Below, one piece after another: positions 1 to 8,898 of a stretch of 64,000 nucleotides of DNA. Each line of letters opens with the position of its first letter. Position 1 is the first letter of the stretch. The translations under genes and the position numbers were made by a program. This stretch comes from Pseudomonas lalucatii (GTDB taxonomy: Bacteria > Pseudomonadota > Gammaproteobacteria > Pseudomonadales > Pseudomonadaceae): the NCBI RefSeq assembly GCF_018398425.1, contig NZ_JADPMV010000001.1, positions 62,001-126,000 of the forward strand, in the 5' to 3' direction. The notes under the pieces are model-generated. The model made no database searches, was not told where the DNA came from, and worked only from the letters and a program-made list of their open reading frames with translations.

Positions 1-1
1 C

Positions 2-103
2 GAGTCGATCGACGAGCGGGTCGCGTATTTCGCCGAGGTGGAGCGCGAGGCGATCCTCACGCCGGACAAGGAGTTCCGCTTCCACAGCGGCGTCGCTGCC
101 TAA
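2..103 (+). CDS. C-terminal end of an unidentified protein (partial)
   Basis: An open frame enters from the left edge and ends at TAA 101-103, leaving 33 residues ending FRFHSGVAA. The strong third-position GC bias and the lack of any competing frame suggest a real gene tail. The fragment is rich in acidic residues and has no recognisable motif. Its start lies outside the window and I do not recognise the family. It converges on the MFS gene at 159-1373, with a GC-rich hairpin-prone spacer between them. Confidence 0.5.
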   Translation, partial: ESIDERVAYFAEVEREAILTPDKEFRFHSGVAA

Positions 104-158
104 GCCGCATCGAAGAGGGCTGCCACCGGGTGTGCCGGCGGCAGCTAGCGGGCTGCCG

Positions 159-1373
159 TCAGAAGGCGCCGGCCGTTGGCGGGATGATCGGCAGCACCTT
201 GCGGTTGCCGCGCAGGATGACGATGGCCAGGGCCACCAGCAGCAGGGAGGCGGCCGTCAGCACGAAGAACACGTCGTGCAGCGAGCCGGTGGTCTCGCGG
301 ATATAGCCGGCCAGGAGGTTGCCCAGGGTGCCGCCCAGGCCGAAGGTCACCATGCAGATGCCGCTGATCTGCATGGTCGCGGTCGAGGAATAGTGCTGGT
401 TGACCCAGCCGGCGACGATGCCCCACATCGGGAAATACATCAGGCCGTAGCCGAAGCCGGCGACCAGGGCGAACCTGCCCGGATCGAGGATGAACGCCAG
501 CAGGCCCAGGGCGAAACCGCTGAAGATCACCATCAGTGCGGTGCCATGGCCCCGGCGGTCGGCCAGCTTGCCGGTGATGAAGCCCGCCACCATGCCCGTG
601 CCGCCCACCGTCGCCCAGGTATAGCCGCCCAGGGCCGCGGGCAGGCTGAGCTCATCCAGATAGGTATTGAGCCAGTAGGAGAACGGCATGGTGGTGAAGC
701 CCACCAGCAGGCAGATCAGGCAGGCGAACAGCGCGGTGCGCTCGCCGATGATGGTGGCGAACAGCTTCGACGTGGGGATCGCGGCGTCGACCGGAGCGGG
801 GCCGGCGGTCGGGCAGGCGGGTGCGCTCTTCAGGTCGCGCAGCATGTGCCAGGTCAGGGCCACCACCAGCAGGCCGAACAGCCCGGCGACCTGCCAGCTG
901 GCCTGCCAGCCGAGCAACGGCACCACCACCAGGATCAGCAGGCCGTTGAGGGCGTAGCCCCAGGCCGTGCCGCTGGAGGCGCAGGACAGGTAGGTCGAGC
1001 GCTGCTCGGCGCGGGCGCAGCGGCTGACGATCTCGACGATGCAGCCCCAGCTGATCGCCGCGCTGGCGGCCAGGCAGGTCAGGGTCAGGGTGATCAGCAG
1101 CGGATCGCGCAACTGCGACATGCACAGCAGCAGGGCGCTGCTGAAGATGCCGGTCAGCAGGGCCAGGCGGCCGGTGCCGAGACGATGGCCGACCAGGCCG
1201 AGCAGCATGGCCCCGCCCAGATAGGCCAGCTGGGTCAGGGCGCCGATGGTCGCCAGCTGCCAGGCGCTGATGTCGATGGACTCGCGCATGAAGGGCATCA
1301 GGGCGGCAAACAGGAACATGCCAAAGCCGTGGCTGACGATCTGGTTCATGCCGAAGGTGGTGGGCATCCGCAT
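159..1373 (-). CDS. MFS transporter
   Basis: The 404-residue protein is very hydrophobic, with about 12 predicted membrane segments in two halves separated by a polar loop near residues 185-210. That is the layout of a major facilitator superfamily secondary transporter of the inner membrane. The loop after TM2 (VGHRLGTGRLAL) and the matching one in the second half (GKLADRRGHGTAL) correspond to the conserved MFS loop 2-3 motif. The N-terminus lacks a signal peptide, as usual. It is divergent from a LysR regulator gene about 120 bp away, the classic arrangement in which the regulator controls the exporter or importer. The substrate cannot be told from sequence; the YbfB/YjiJ-like branch is a possibility but not established. 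Confidence 0.85.
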   Translation of the reverse strand: MRMPTTFGMNQIVSHGFGMFLFAALMPFMRESIDISAWQLATIGALTQLAYLGGAMLLGLVGHRLGTGRLALLTGIFSSALLLCMSQLRDPLLITLTLTCLAASAAISWGCIVEIVSRCARAEQRSTYLSCASSGTAWGYALNGLLILVVVPLLGWQASWQVAGLFGLLVVALTWHMLRDLKSAPACPTAGPAPVDAAIPTSKLFATIIGERTALFACLICLLVGFTTMPFSYWLNTYLDELSLPAALGGYTWATVGGTGMVAGFITGKLADRRGHGTALMVIFSGFALGLLAFILDPGRFALVAGFGYGLMYFPMWGIVAGWVNQHYSSTATMQISGICMVTFGLGGTLGNLLAGYIRETTGSLHDVFFVLTAASLLLVALAIVILRGNRKVLPIIPPTAGAF

Positions 1374-1493
1374 TGATTCAGGCTCCGAGGCAGCTCGCAG
1401 GGGTGAGCTGGATGCTGGCCAAAATAGAGGCTTGTCAGCGTTCAGGAAAACGATAAATATTGATCACTGCTTTCAATAAGGTTGAATTCTGTG

Positions 1494-2372
1494 ATGCGTG
1501 ACCTGCCCATAGCCTTGCTGCGCACCTTCGTGGTGGTCGCCGAGACGCTCAACCTGACCACCGCGGCGGCGCGCCTGCACCGCGCGCCCTCGACCATCAG
1601 CATGCAGCTCGGCCGCCTGGAGGAACTGGTCTCGGCCGAACTGCTGCAGCGCGGCCAGTACGGCGTCAGGCTGACCCCGGCTGGCGAGCAGCTGAAGTCC
1701 TGCGCCCCGCAGCTGTTGAACCTGCATGACCGCATCCTCGGTACCTTCCAGCATGCCGAGGTGGGGGGCCAGGTGCGCTTCGGCACCCACGACCAGTACG
1801 CCACCCGCAGCCTCACGCCGCTGCTGGAGGCCTTCGTGTTGAGCTATCCCGAGGCCAGCCTGGAGGTGGTCTGCGACCATCGTCCCGAACACCTGGCGGC
1901 GCTGGTGGCCGATGGCAAGTTGGACCTGGCCCTGGTGGAGATGCCGGCCTCGTCCACGGGCGGCCGCCGGCTGTTTCGCGACGAGCTGGTGTGGGTGGGC
2001 GCCGAGGCCCACTCGACCCATGAGCGCGCGCCCTTGCCGTTGGCGGTGTTCGTCGAGGGCTGTTACCACCGGGCCTCTGCGGACAAGGCCCTGGCCGGGG
2101 CGCAGATTCCCTACCGCGTCGCCTTCACCAGCCAGAGCCGCGCCGGGGTGCTGGCGGCGGTGCGTGCCGGGATAGGCGTGGGCATCATCCCGCGCTCGAC
2201 CCTGGAGCCGGGGCTGCGGGTAATAGAGGAAGGCTTGCCGCCCTTGCCGGGCACGGACATCACCCTGTTCGTCGCCGAGCAGGTCAACGAGGCGACCCTG
2301 CGCCTGGCGCAGACCATAGAGGCGAGCCCGCAATACCGGCGCTACGAGCGCCAGGTCGCGCTGCAGCGCTAG
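1494..2372 (+). CDS. LysR-family transcriptional regulator
   Basis: This 292-residue protein has an N-terminal winged helix-turn-helix (residues about 5-62; LLRTFVVVAETLNLTTAAARL, then STISMQLGRLE) and a periplasmic-binding-protein-like effector domain from about residue 90. Start codons at TTG 1482, GTG 1491 and ATG 1494 are all in frame. AAGG at 1478-1481 spaces best with 1491 or 1494, and the usual LysR start (MRDLPIALLRTF) fits 1494. It is transcribed away from the MFS transporter, so the roughly 120 bp spacer probably holds the operators of both. The inducer is unknown. It ends 9 bp from the end of the convergent lpxH. Confidence 0.88.
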   Translation: MRDLPIALLRTFVVVAETLNLTTAAARLHRAPSTISMQLGRLEELVSAELLQRGQYGVRLTPAGEQLKSCAPQLLNLHDRILGTFQHAEVGGQVRFGTHDQYATRSLTPLLEAFVLSYPEASLEVVCDHRPEHLAALVADGKLDLALVEMPASSTGGRRLFRDELVWVGAEAHSTHERAPLPLAVFVEGCYHRASADKALAGAQIPYRVAFTSQSRAGVLAAVRAGIGVGIIPRSTLEPGLRVIEEGLPPLPGTDITLFVAEQVNEATLRLAQTIEASPQYRRYERQVALQR

Positions 2373-2381
2373 GCGCGCGGC

Positions 2382-3104
2382 TCAGGCGAGGGGGAAGGGG
2401 GCCAGCGTCCAGCCTTGGCCGTCGATCTGCAGGGCCCAGCCCTGCTTGTCCCAGTCGCCCAGCACGATGCGCCGCGCCGGCTGGCCGGCCACCTGCAGTG
2501 CATGCTCCGCCGGGCGGTGGGTATGGCCGTGGATCAGCGTGCGCACGCCTTGGGCGGCCATGACCCGCGGCACCTCGCTGGGGGTGACGTCGACGATGGC
2601 GCTGGCCTTCATGGCGGTCTGGCTGCGGCTTTCCTTGCGCAGCTTGCGCGCCAGCTTGTGCCGGGTAGCCAGGGGCAGGTGGCGCAGGATGAACAGGCTC
2701 AGCGGATTGCGCAGCCAGCGGCGCAGGCGCATGTAGGCCTCATCCTGGGTGCACAGGCTGTCGCCGTGCATCAGCAGGACCTGTTCGCCGGCCAGTTCGA
2801 CCCGGCTCGGGTCGTTCAGCAGGGTGCAGCCGGCCTCGCGGCAGAACGCCCGGCCCAACAGGAAGTCGCGATTACCGTGCATCAGGAAGATGCGCGTGCC
2901 GGCGTCGCTCAACTGGCGCAGGGCCTGGGCAACGGAGCGCTGGAAGGGGCTGATGGCATCGTCGCCGATCCACACCTCGAAGAAGTCGCCGAGGATGTAC
3001 AGCGCCTCGGCCTGGCTGGCGCGGGTCTGCAGGAAATGCAGAAACGCCCGGCTGATGTCCGGGCGCTCCTCTTCAAGATGCAGGTCGGAGATCAGTAGGA
3101 TCAC
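2382..3104 (-). CDS. lpxH: UDP-2,3-diacylglucosamine diphosphatase LpxH
   Basis: LpxH hydrolyses UDP-2,3-diacylglucosamine to lipid X plus UMP, the fourth step of lipid A synthesis, at the inner face of the inner membrane. The 240 residues match the family length. All calcineurin-like metallophosphoesterase motifs are present in order: SDLHL (residues 6-10), [21 protein letters not shown] and HGHTHRP, which supply the dinuclear metal ligands. The gene overlaps the 3' end of ppiB by 4 bp on the same strand, so the two are probably co-transcribed. The same pairing is found in other Pseudomonas genomes. Confidence 0.97.
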   Translation of the reverse strand: MILLISDLHLEEERPDISRAFLHFLQTRASQAEALYILGDFFEVWIGDDAISPFQRSVAQALRQLSDAGTRIFLMHGNRDFLLGRAFCREAGCTLLNDPSRVELAGEQVLLMHGDSLCTQDEAYMRLRRWLRNPLSLFILRHLPLATRHKLARKLRKESRSQTAMKASAIVDVTPSEVPRVMAAQGVRTLIHGHTHRPAEHALQVAGQPARRIVLGDWDKQGWALQIDGQGWTLAPFPLA

Positions 3105-3595
3105 TCAACGATCTCGGCACGCTCGATGATCACGTCGTCGACCGGCACGTCCTGGTGGCCGGACTTCATGGTGGTGGCCACGCCCTTGATCTTCTCGACC
3201 ACGTCCATGCCTTCGCTCACTTCGCCGAATACCGCATAGCCCCAGCCCTGCACGGTCGGTGCGCTGTGGTCGAGGAAGGTGTTGTCGGCGACGTTGATGA
3301 AGAACTGCGCGGAGGCCGAGTGCGGTTCCATGGTACGGGCCATGGCGACGGTGCCGACCTTGTTGGAGACGCCGTTGTTGGCTTCGTTCTTGATCGGCGC
3401 GCGGGTCGGCTTCTGCTGCATGCCCGGCTCGAAGCCGCCGCCCTGGATCATGAAGTTGCTGATCACGCGGTGGAACACGGTGTTGTCGTAGTGGCCGGCC
3501 TTCACGTATTCCTTGAAGTTGGCCACGGTTTCCGGGGCCTTGTCTTCGAACAGCTTGAGGGTGATGACGCCGTGGTTGGTGTGCAGCTTGATCAT
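3101..3595 (-). CDS. ppiB: Cytoplasmic peptidyl-prolyl cis-trans isomerase B (cyclophilin)
   Basis: The 164-residue cyclophilin catalyses cis-trans isomerisation of Xaa-Pro bonds during folding. The catalytic and substrate-pocket signature is visible: [13 protein letters not shown] around residues 42-54 (catalytic Arg in FHR) and SASAQFFIN around residues 93-101. There is no signal peptide, so this is the cytoplasmic PpiB rather than the periplasmic PpiA. It is the first gene of a ppiB-lpxH unit (4 bp overlap) and is divergent from glnS across a spacer of about 120 bp. Confidence 0.96.
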   Translation of the reverse strand: MIKLHTNHGVITLKLFEDKAPETVANFKEYVKAGHYDNTVFHRVISNFMIQGGGFEPGMQQKPTRAPIKNEANNGVSNKVGTVAMARTMEPHSASAQFFINVADNTFLDHSAPTVQGWGYAVFGEVSEGMDVVEKIKGVATTMKSGHQDVPVDDVIIERAEIVE

Positions 3596-3714
3596 GTGAG
3601 ATTCGCTCTGTCGAGAAATTCGAAGGCCTGTCAGGGGGTTGACAGCTTCGGCTATGATAAGCGCTTTGTTTTAGCCGGCCTACCCTGCGCCGCACCTGCA
3701 TGATCAAGGACCCC

Positions 3715-5385
3715 ATGAGCAAGCCAGAGACTCCCGCCGCCACGAACTTTCTGCGTCCCATCGTCCAGGCCGACCTGGATTCGGGCAAGCACACGAAGAT
3801 CATCACCCGTTTCCCGCCGGAGCCCAATGGTTACCTGCACATCGGCCATGCCAAGTCGATCTGCCTGAACTTCGGCCTGGCCAAGGAGTTCGGCGGCGAG
3901 TGCAACCTGCGCTTCGACGACACCAACCCGGCCAAGGAAGACCAGGAATACATCGACGCGATCAAGAGCGACGTGCAGTGGCTGGGCTTCCAGTGGGCCG
4001 GCCAGGAGCACTACGCCTCCGATTACTTCGACCAGCTGCACGACTGGGCCGTCGCGCTGATCGAGGCGGGCAAGGCCTACGTCTGCGACCTGTCGCCGGA
4101 GCAGGCTCGCGAGTACCGCGGCAACCTCACCGAGCCGGGCAAGAACAGCCCGTTCCGCGAGCGTAGCGTGGAGGAGAACCTCGACCTGTTCGCCCGCATG
4201 AAGGCCGGCGAGTTCCCCGACGGCGCCCGCGCCCTGCGCGCGAAGATCGACATGGCCTCGCCGAACATGAACCTGCGCGACCCGATCCTCTACCGCATTC
4301 GCCACGCCCATCACCACCAGACCGGCGACAAGTGGTGCATCTACCCCAGCTACGACTTCACCCATGGCCAGTCGGACGCCATCGAGGGCATCACCCATTC
4401 GATCTGCACCCTGGAGTTCGAGGACCATCGTCCGCTGTACGAGTGGTTCCTGGCCAACCTGCCGGTGCCGGCGCAGCCGCGCCAGTACGAGTTCGCCCGC
4501 CTCAACCTGAACTACACCATCACCAGCAAGCGCAAGCTCAAGCAGCTGGTCGATGAGCAGCATGTCGAGGGCTGGGACGATCCGCGCATGTCGACCCTGT
4601 CCGGCTACCGCCGCCGCGGCTACACCCCGGCCTCGATCCGCACCTTCTGCGACATGATCGGCGTCAACCGCGCCGGCGGCGTGGTGGACATCGGCATGCT
4701 CGAGTTCGCCATCCGCGAGGACCTCGACGCCAATGCCGCCCGCGCCATGTGCGTGCTCAAGCCGCTCAAGGTGGTGATCAGCAACTACCCCGAGGGCCAG
4801 GTGGAAAACCTCGAGCTGCCCCGCCATCCCAAGCAGGACATGGGCGTGCGCGTGCTGCCGTTCAGCCGCGAGCTCTACATCGACGCCAGCGACTTCGAGG
4901 AAGTCCCGCCGGCCGGCTTCAAGCGCCTGGTGCCGGGCGGCGAAGTACGCCTGCGCGGCAGCTACGTGATCCGCGCCGACGAGGCGATCAAGGATGCCGA
5001 CGGCAATATCGTCGAACTGCGCTGCAGCTACGACGAGAACACCCTGGGCAAGAACCCCGAGGGCCGCAAGGTCAAGGGCGTGATCCACTGGGTGCCGGCC
5101 GCCGAGAGCGTCGAGTGCGAAGTGCGCCTGTACGACCGGTTGTTCCGTTCGGCCAATCCGGAGAAGGTGGAGGAGGGCGCCAGCTTCCTCGACAACATCA
5201 ATCCAGAATCGTTGACTGTGCTCAAGGGCTGCCGCGCCGAGCCGTCGCTGGCCCAGGCGCAGCCCGAAGAGCGCTTCCAGTTCGAGCGCGAGGGCTATTT
5301 CTGCGCCGACCTCAAGGACAGCCAGCCGGGCGCCCCGGTGTTCAACCGCACCGTGACCCTGCGCGACTCCTGGGGAGGCCAATAA
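3715..5385 (+). CDS. glnS: Glutaminyl-tRNA synthetase
   Basis: GlnRS charges tRNA-Gln with glutamine using ATP in the cytoplasm. The 556-residue protein carries the class I HIGH motif (HIGHAKS, near residue 45), the GlnRS-type FDDTNPAKE segment, and the KMSKS equivalent SKRKL near residue 270, followed by the C-terminal anticodon-binding beta barrels. An upstream ATG at 3700 is in frame. The ATG at 3715 is preferred because AAGGA precedes it at proper spacing and the family begins MSKP. Its stop codon overlaps the cysS start by one base, so the two synthetase genes form an operon. Confidence 0.97.
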   Translation: MSKPETPAATNFLRPIVQADLDSGKHTKIITRFPPEPNGYLHIGHAKSICLNFGLAKEFGGECNLRFDDTNPAKEDQEYIDAIKSDVQWLGFQWAGQEHYASDYFDQLHDWAVALIEAGKAYVCDLSPEQAREYRGNLTEPGKNSPFRERSVEENLDLFARMKAGEFPDGARALRAKIDMASPNMNLRDPILYRIRHAHHHQTGDKWCIYPSYDFTHGQSDAIEGITHSICTLEFEDHRPLYEWFLANLPVPAQPRQYEFARLNLNYTITSKRKLKQLVDEQHVEGWDDPRMSTLSGYRRRGYTPASIRTFCDMIGVNRAGGVVDIGMLEFAIREDLDANAARAMCVLKPLKVVISNYPEGQVENLELPRHPKQDMGVRVLPFSRELYIDASDFEEVPPAGFKRLVPGGEVRLRGSYVIRADEAIKDADGNIVELRCSYDENTLGKNPEGRKVKGVIHWVPAAESVECEVRLYDRLFRSANPEKVEEGASFLDNINPESLTVLKGCRAEPSLAQAQPEERFQFEREGYFCADLKDSQPGAPVFNRTVTLRDSWGGQ

Positions 5386-6770
5386 TGGCGCTGTCGATCT
5401 ACAACACCCTGAGCAAGACCAAGGACGTCTTCAAGCCGCTGGTGGACAACCAGGTGCGCATGTACGTGTGCGGCATGACCGTCTACGACTTCTGCCACAT
5501 CGGCCATGCGCGGGTGATGGTGGCCTTCGACGTGATCGCCCGCTGGCTGCGCCATAGCGGCTATCAGCTCAACTACGTGCGCAACATCACCGACATCGAC
5601 GACAAGATCATCAAGCGTGCCCAGGAAAACGGCGAGCCGTTCGAGGCCCTGGTCGAGCGCATGATCGCCGCCATGCACGAGGACGAAGCCCGCCTGGCGG
5701 TGCTGCGTCCGGACCAGGAGCCCCGCGCCACCGGCCATATCGCCGGCATGCACCAGATGATCCAGACCCTGATCGACAAGGGCTTCGCCTACGCCCCGGG
5801 CAACGGCGACGTCTACTACCGGGTCGGCAAGTTCGTCGGCTACGGCAAGCTGTCGAGGAAGAAGATCGAGGACCTGCGGGTCGGCGCCCGTATCGAGGTC
5901 GACGAGTCCAAGCAAGACCCGCTGGACTTCGTCCTGTGGAAGGGCGCCAAGCCCGGCGAGCCGAGCTGGGATTCGCCCTGGGGCAAGGGCCGGCCGGGCT
6001 GGCACATCGAGTGCTCGGTGATGTCCACCTGCTGCCTGGGCGAGACCTTCGACATCCACGGCGGCGGCCCGGACCTGGTGTTCCCCCACCACGAGAACGA
6101 GATCGCGCAGAGCGAGGCGGCCACCGGCAAGCTCTACGCCAAGGCCTGGATGCACGCCGGCGCGGTGCGGGTGGACGGCGAGAAGATGTCCAAGAGCCTG
6201 GGCAACTTCTTCACCATCCGCGAGGTGCTGGAAAAGTACCACCCCGAGGTGGTGCGCTACCTGCTGGTCGCCAGCCACTACCGCAGCCCGATCAACTATT
6301 CCGAGGACAGCCTCAAGGAAGCCAAGGGCGCCCTGGAGCGTTTCTACCATGCCCTGCGCGGCCTGCCCGAGGTGGCGCCGGTCGGCGGCGAGGCCTTCGC
6401 CCTGCGCTTCAGTGCGGCCATGGACGACGACTTCAACTCCCCGGAAGCCTGCGCCGTGCTGTTCGAGATGGCGCGCGAGGTCAACCGCCTGCGCGACGCC
6501 GACCTGCCGGCCGCCGCCGGCCTGGCCGCGCGCCTGAAGCAACTGGCCGGGCTGCTCGGCGTGCTGCAACTGGAGGCGGACGCCTTCCTCCAGGCCGGCG
6601 CCGGAGGCAAGGTGGACGCCGCCGAGGTGGAAGCCCTGATCGCCGCCCGCCTGCAGGCCCGCGCCGAGAAGAACTGGGGCGAGTCCGACCGCATCCGCGA
6701 CCAGCTCGGCGCCATGGGCGTGGTGCTGGAGGACGGCAAGGGCGGCACGACCTGGCGCCTGGCCGAGTAG
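5385..6770 (+). CDS. cysS: Cysteinyl-tRNA synthetase
   Basis: CysRS (461 residues) attaches cysteine to tRNA-Cys. Zn-binding and catalytic motifs are visible: VCGMTVYD near residue 27 (first Zn cysteine), HIGHARV near 37, ECSVMS with a Zn-ligand cysteine near 209, HHENE with the His/Glu ligands near 234-238, and KMSKSLGNF near 266. The C-terminal DALR-like helical domain follows. The ATG overlaps the glnS stop by one base, and the frame upstream of that ATG is only the shadow of glnS. A strong intrinsic terminator follows the stop codon, marking the end of the glnS-cysS operon. Confidence 0.97.
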   Translation: MALSIYNTLSKTKDVFKPLVDNQVRMYVCGMTVYDFCHIGHARVMVAFDVIARWLRHSGYQLNYVRNITDIDDKIIKRAQENGEPFEALVERMIAAMHEDEARLAVLRPDQEPRATGHIAGMHQMIQTLIDKGFAYAPGNGDVYYRVGKFVGYGKLSRKKIEDLRVGARIEVDESKQDPLDFVLWKGAKPGEPSWDSPWGKGRPGWHIECSVMSTCCLGETFDIHGGGPDLVFPHHENEIAQSEAATGKLYAKAWMHAGAVRVDGEKMSKSLGNFFTIREVLEKYHPEVVRYLLVASHYRSPINYSEDSLKEAKGALERFYHALRGLPEVAPVGGEAFALRFSAAMDDDFNSPEACAVLFEMAREVNRLRDADLPAAAGLAARLKQLAGLLGVLQLEADAFLQAGAGGKVDAAEVEALIAARLQARAEKNWGESDRIRDQLGAMGVVLEDGKGGTTWRLAE

Positions 6771-6792
6771 GCCGAGCCCCCGCCAGCAACGA

Positions 6793-6815
6793 GGCCGCCG
6801 GAACGCGGCCTTTTT
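6793..6815 (+). terminator. Intrinsic terminator of glnS-cysS
   Basis: GGCCGC and GCGGCC are separated by a six-base loop and followed by TTTTT. It lies 22 bp after the cysS stop and marks the left boundary of the helicase-glp insert. Confidence 0.85.
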
Positions 6816-6929
6816 GTTGGTCGTTCTTCGGCCGTTGCCGGTAGCGGGGGCGGGGCCGACGGTCCCGGTTCCTGCAATGGCAACACATGGTTCAACGGCC
6901 TATACGGCCTATCGAGTGGAACACGGCGA

Positions 6930-8888
6930 ATGTTGTCAGCTGTCAGGCGTTACAAGGTGCTGGTCTCCGACGCCCTGGTGCGCTGCTTTCCCCGCACCAC
7001 GGCGTACCTGCGCGGCGAGAGCGCCGCAGGCCCGGGCGCACCAGGAGCCAAGGGGCCGGCGCGGCCGAAGCAGGGCGGTGCCGGCAAGGTGCAAGGCGCC
7101 GCTGCGCGCAAGCCCGCCAAACCCCGCGGCACGTCGAAGAAGGCGCCCACTGCAGGGATCTATGGCCGCGCCGGGATGAAGGTCGAGGAGCATCAGGTCC
7201 AGGCGATGCGCGAGAAAGTGGCCCAGGCCGTGGCCGCGGGGCTGATCGGTCCGCCGTCGGACGAGCAATGGGCGATGATCCTCAGCGATCGTCCCCTGAC
7301 CCGGATCTTTGCCGGGGCGGGCTCGGGGAAGTCCACGACGCTGGTGCTGCGGGTGGTGTTCATGCTGGCGCACCTGGGGATCGACCCGGCTCGCCTGACG
7401 GTGATCTCCTTTACCAATGCATCCTGCGCCGAGTTGCGCGCGCAATTGCGCCGGGTGCTGCGGGTCTGGCAGTACCCCTTCGATGACGCGGCGGCGCGGC
7501 GCTGCGTGCGTACCTTCCATTCGGCCATGGCCGCGCTGGCCAGGGAGGTGCTGGGCACGCCGCTCTGGTTCGAACAGCTGGACGACAAGGGGGCGGCGCA
7601 GGAGCCGGACAACCCGCTGGCGGCGTCGCGGCTGCGGCCGGCCCAGCGGCGCCTGCTGCAGCAGGCCTATCAGCGCTGCTACGACGAGGAGGCGCAGTTC
7701 CGGCTGCGGGTGCATGCCTTGCTCGGTCTGCCGGAGCCGGTGCCGGGCGCCCCGGTGGCGAAGGCGCCGCTGGACGGCTACAGGCTGGATGGCGAGTTCA
7801 CCCCCGTGCCGCTGTTCGAGGCCTTCTACGCCCAGGCCGGATTCATGCAGAGCATCGCTATAGAGCTGGACCGGATGCGTCCCGAGACGCTGGCTGGCAC
7901 GGGCCGCGAACGCCTGTTCGTCGAGGCCCTGCTGCAGTTCTGGCGCGTCTTCGAGGCCTGCCTGGCCGAGCGAGGGCTGATGACCTTCGATGGCGCCTTC
8001 CTGCGCCTGACCCGGATGTTCGAGGCGGGCGGCACTGCCACCTCCAGCGCGCCGCTGGCCCCGCTCGGCCATCTGCTGATCGATGAGTTCCAGGATATTT
8101 CGCCGCAGATCGTCCGATGGCTGCGCGCCGTGCACGGCAACCTGGCGCGCCAGGGCGAGGCGGTGAGCCTGATGGCGATCGGCGACGACTGGCAGTCCAT
8201 CTACGGCTGGCGGGGCAGCTCCCCCGAGCTGTTCATGGAATTCGACCGCCACTTCCCGAGCCGCGGCCGGGCGAATCGCAGCCAGGTATTGCTGCTGGCC
8301 ACCAACTACCGGTCGGTCGCGCCGGTGCTGCGCGATGCGGAACTGGTGCTCGATGCCGTCGCGGTCAAGCAGGCCAAGTCGAGCATGGCCTTCCGGGCCG
8401 TGCGTCCCGGCGATCACGGCGTCAGGTTGCAGACGGGCTTCGACATCAAGCAGCACCTGCCCAGGCTGCTGCGGGAGATCGAGGCGCAGTGCGCCGCGGT
8501 GGCCAGCCGCGGCACGGCCGAGCGCACCGCGGTGCTGGTGTTGAGCCGGCGCAACGAGCCGCTACGCGCGATCAAGGCCGCGCTGGACAGCCACCTGTCG
8601 GTCAAGGCCTACAGTATCCACCGGGCCAAGGGCTTGCAGGCCGAGGTGGCGATCATCGTCGACGACTGCGCCGCGCCGCAGACGCACCCTCTGCGCAATG
8701 CGCTCTATGCCTATTCGGGGTTGTTCCGCAACAGCTACGACCAGGCCATGCAGGACGAGAGTCTGCGCCTGGCCTATGTGGCTATTACCCGCGGGGTGAG
8801 CCGGGTCGTCTGGTTCACGCGCAGGCCCCAGGGCGCGACGCAGCTGTTGGCGAGCAGGGCCGGCCGGCAGGGGCGCGAGGCCTGCTGA
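6930..8888 (+). CDS. UvrD/Rep-type superfamily 1 DNA helicase
   Basis: This 652-residue ATP-dependent helicase-like protein shows the SF1A motifs in order: Walker A (AGAGSGKST, near residue 132), motif Ia (ISFTNAS), motif II as DEFQD near 387, motif III (GDDWQSIYGWRG) near 418, motif IV (NYRS), motif V (HRAKGLQAE) near 563, and motif VI (AYVAITRG) near 620. Residues 20-80 are a low-complexity Ala/Pro/Lys/Gly stretch, so the true start could be a later ATG such as 7176. No RecB-type nuclease domain is present, so it is not an AddA/RecB homologue. It lies alone between the cysS terminator and a convergent sigma-54 activator, with only 10 bp between the two stops. Its role (repair, or part of an acquired function) cannot be decided from sequence. 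Confidence 0.85.
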   Translation: MLSAVRRYKVLVSDALVRCFPRTTAYLRGESAAGPGAPGAKGPARPKQGGAGKVQGAAARKPAKPRGTSKKAPTAGIYGRAGMKVEEHQVQAMREKVAQAVAAGLIGPPSDEQWAMILSDRPLTRIFAGAGSGKSTTLVLRVVFMLAHLGIDPARLTVISFTNASCAELRAQLRRVLRVWQYPFDDAAARRCVRTFHSAMAALAREVLGTPLWFEQLDDKGAAQEPDNPLAASRLRPAQRRLLQQAYQRCYDEEAQFRLRVHALLGLPEPVPGAPVAKAPLDGYRLDGEFTPVPLFEAFYAQAGFMQSIAIELDRMRPETLAGTGRERLFVEALLQFWRVFEACLAERGLMTFDGAFLRLTRMFEAGGTATSSAPLAPLGHLLIDEFQDISPQIVRWLRAVHGNLARQGEAVSLMAIGDDWQSIYGWRGSSPELFMEFDRHFPSRGRANRSQVLLLATNYRSVAPVLRDAELVLDAVAVKQAKSSMAFRAVRPGDHGVRLQTGFDIKQHLPRLLREIEAQCAAVASRGTAERTAVLVLSRRNEPLRAIKAALDSHLSVKAYSIHRAKGLQAEVAIIVDDCAAPQTHPLRNALYAYSGLFRNSYDQAMQDESLRLAYVAITRGVSRVVWFTRRPQGATQLLASRAGRQGREAC

Positions 8889-8898
8889 GGCCGCGTGG

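Noticed and set aside
132..1376. A 414-codon plus-strand frame opposite the MFS gene
   Set aside because: It is rich in Gln/Gly/Ala/His with no hydrophobic or domain pattern. The minus-strand frame has clear transporter topology.
3639..3658. TTGACA and TATGAT as a glnS promoter
   Set aside because: The two elements are only 8 bases apart, too close for sigma-70; one of them may be used with another partner, but the pair itself is not a promoter.
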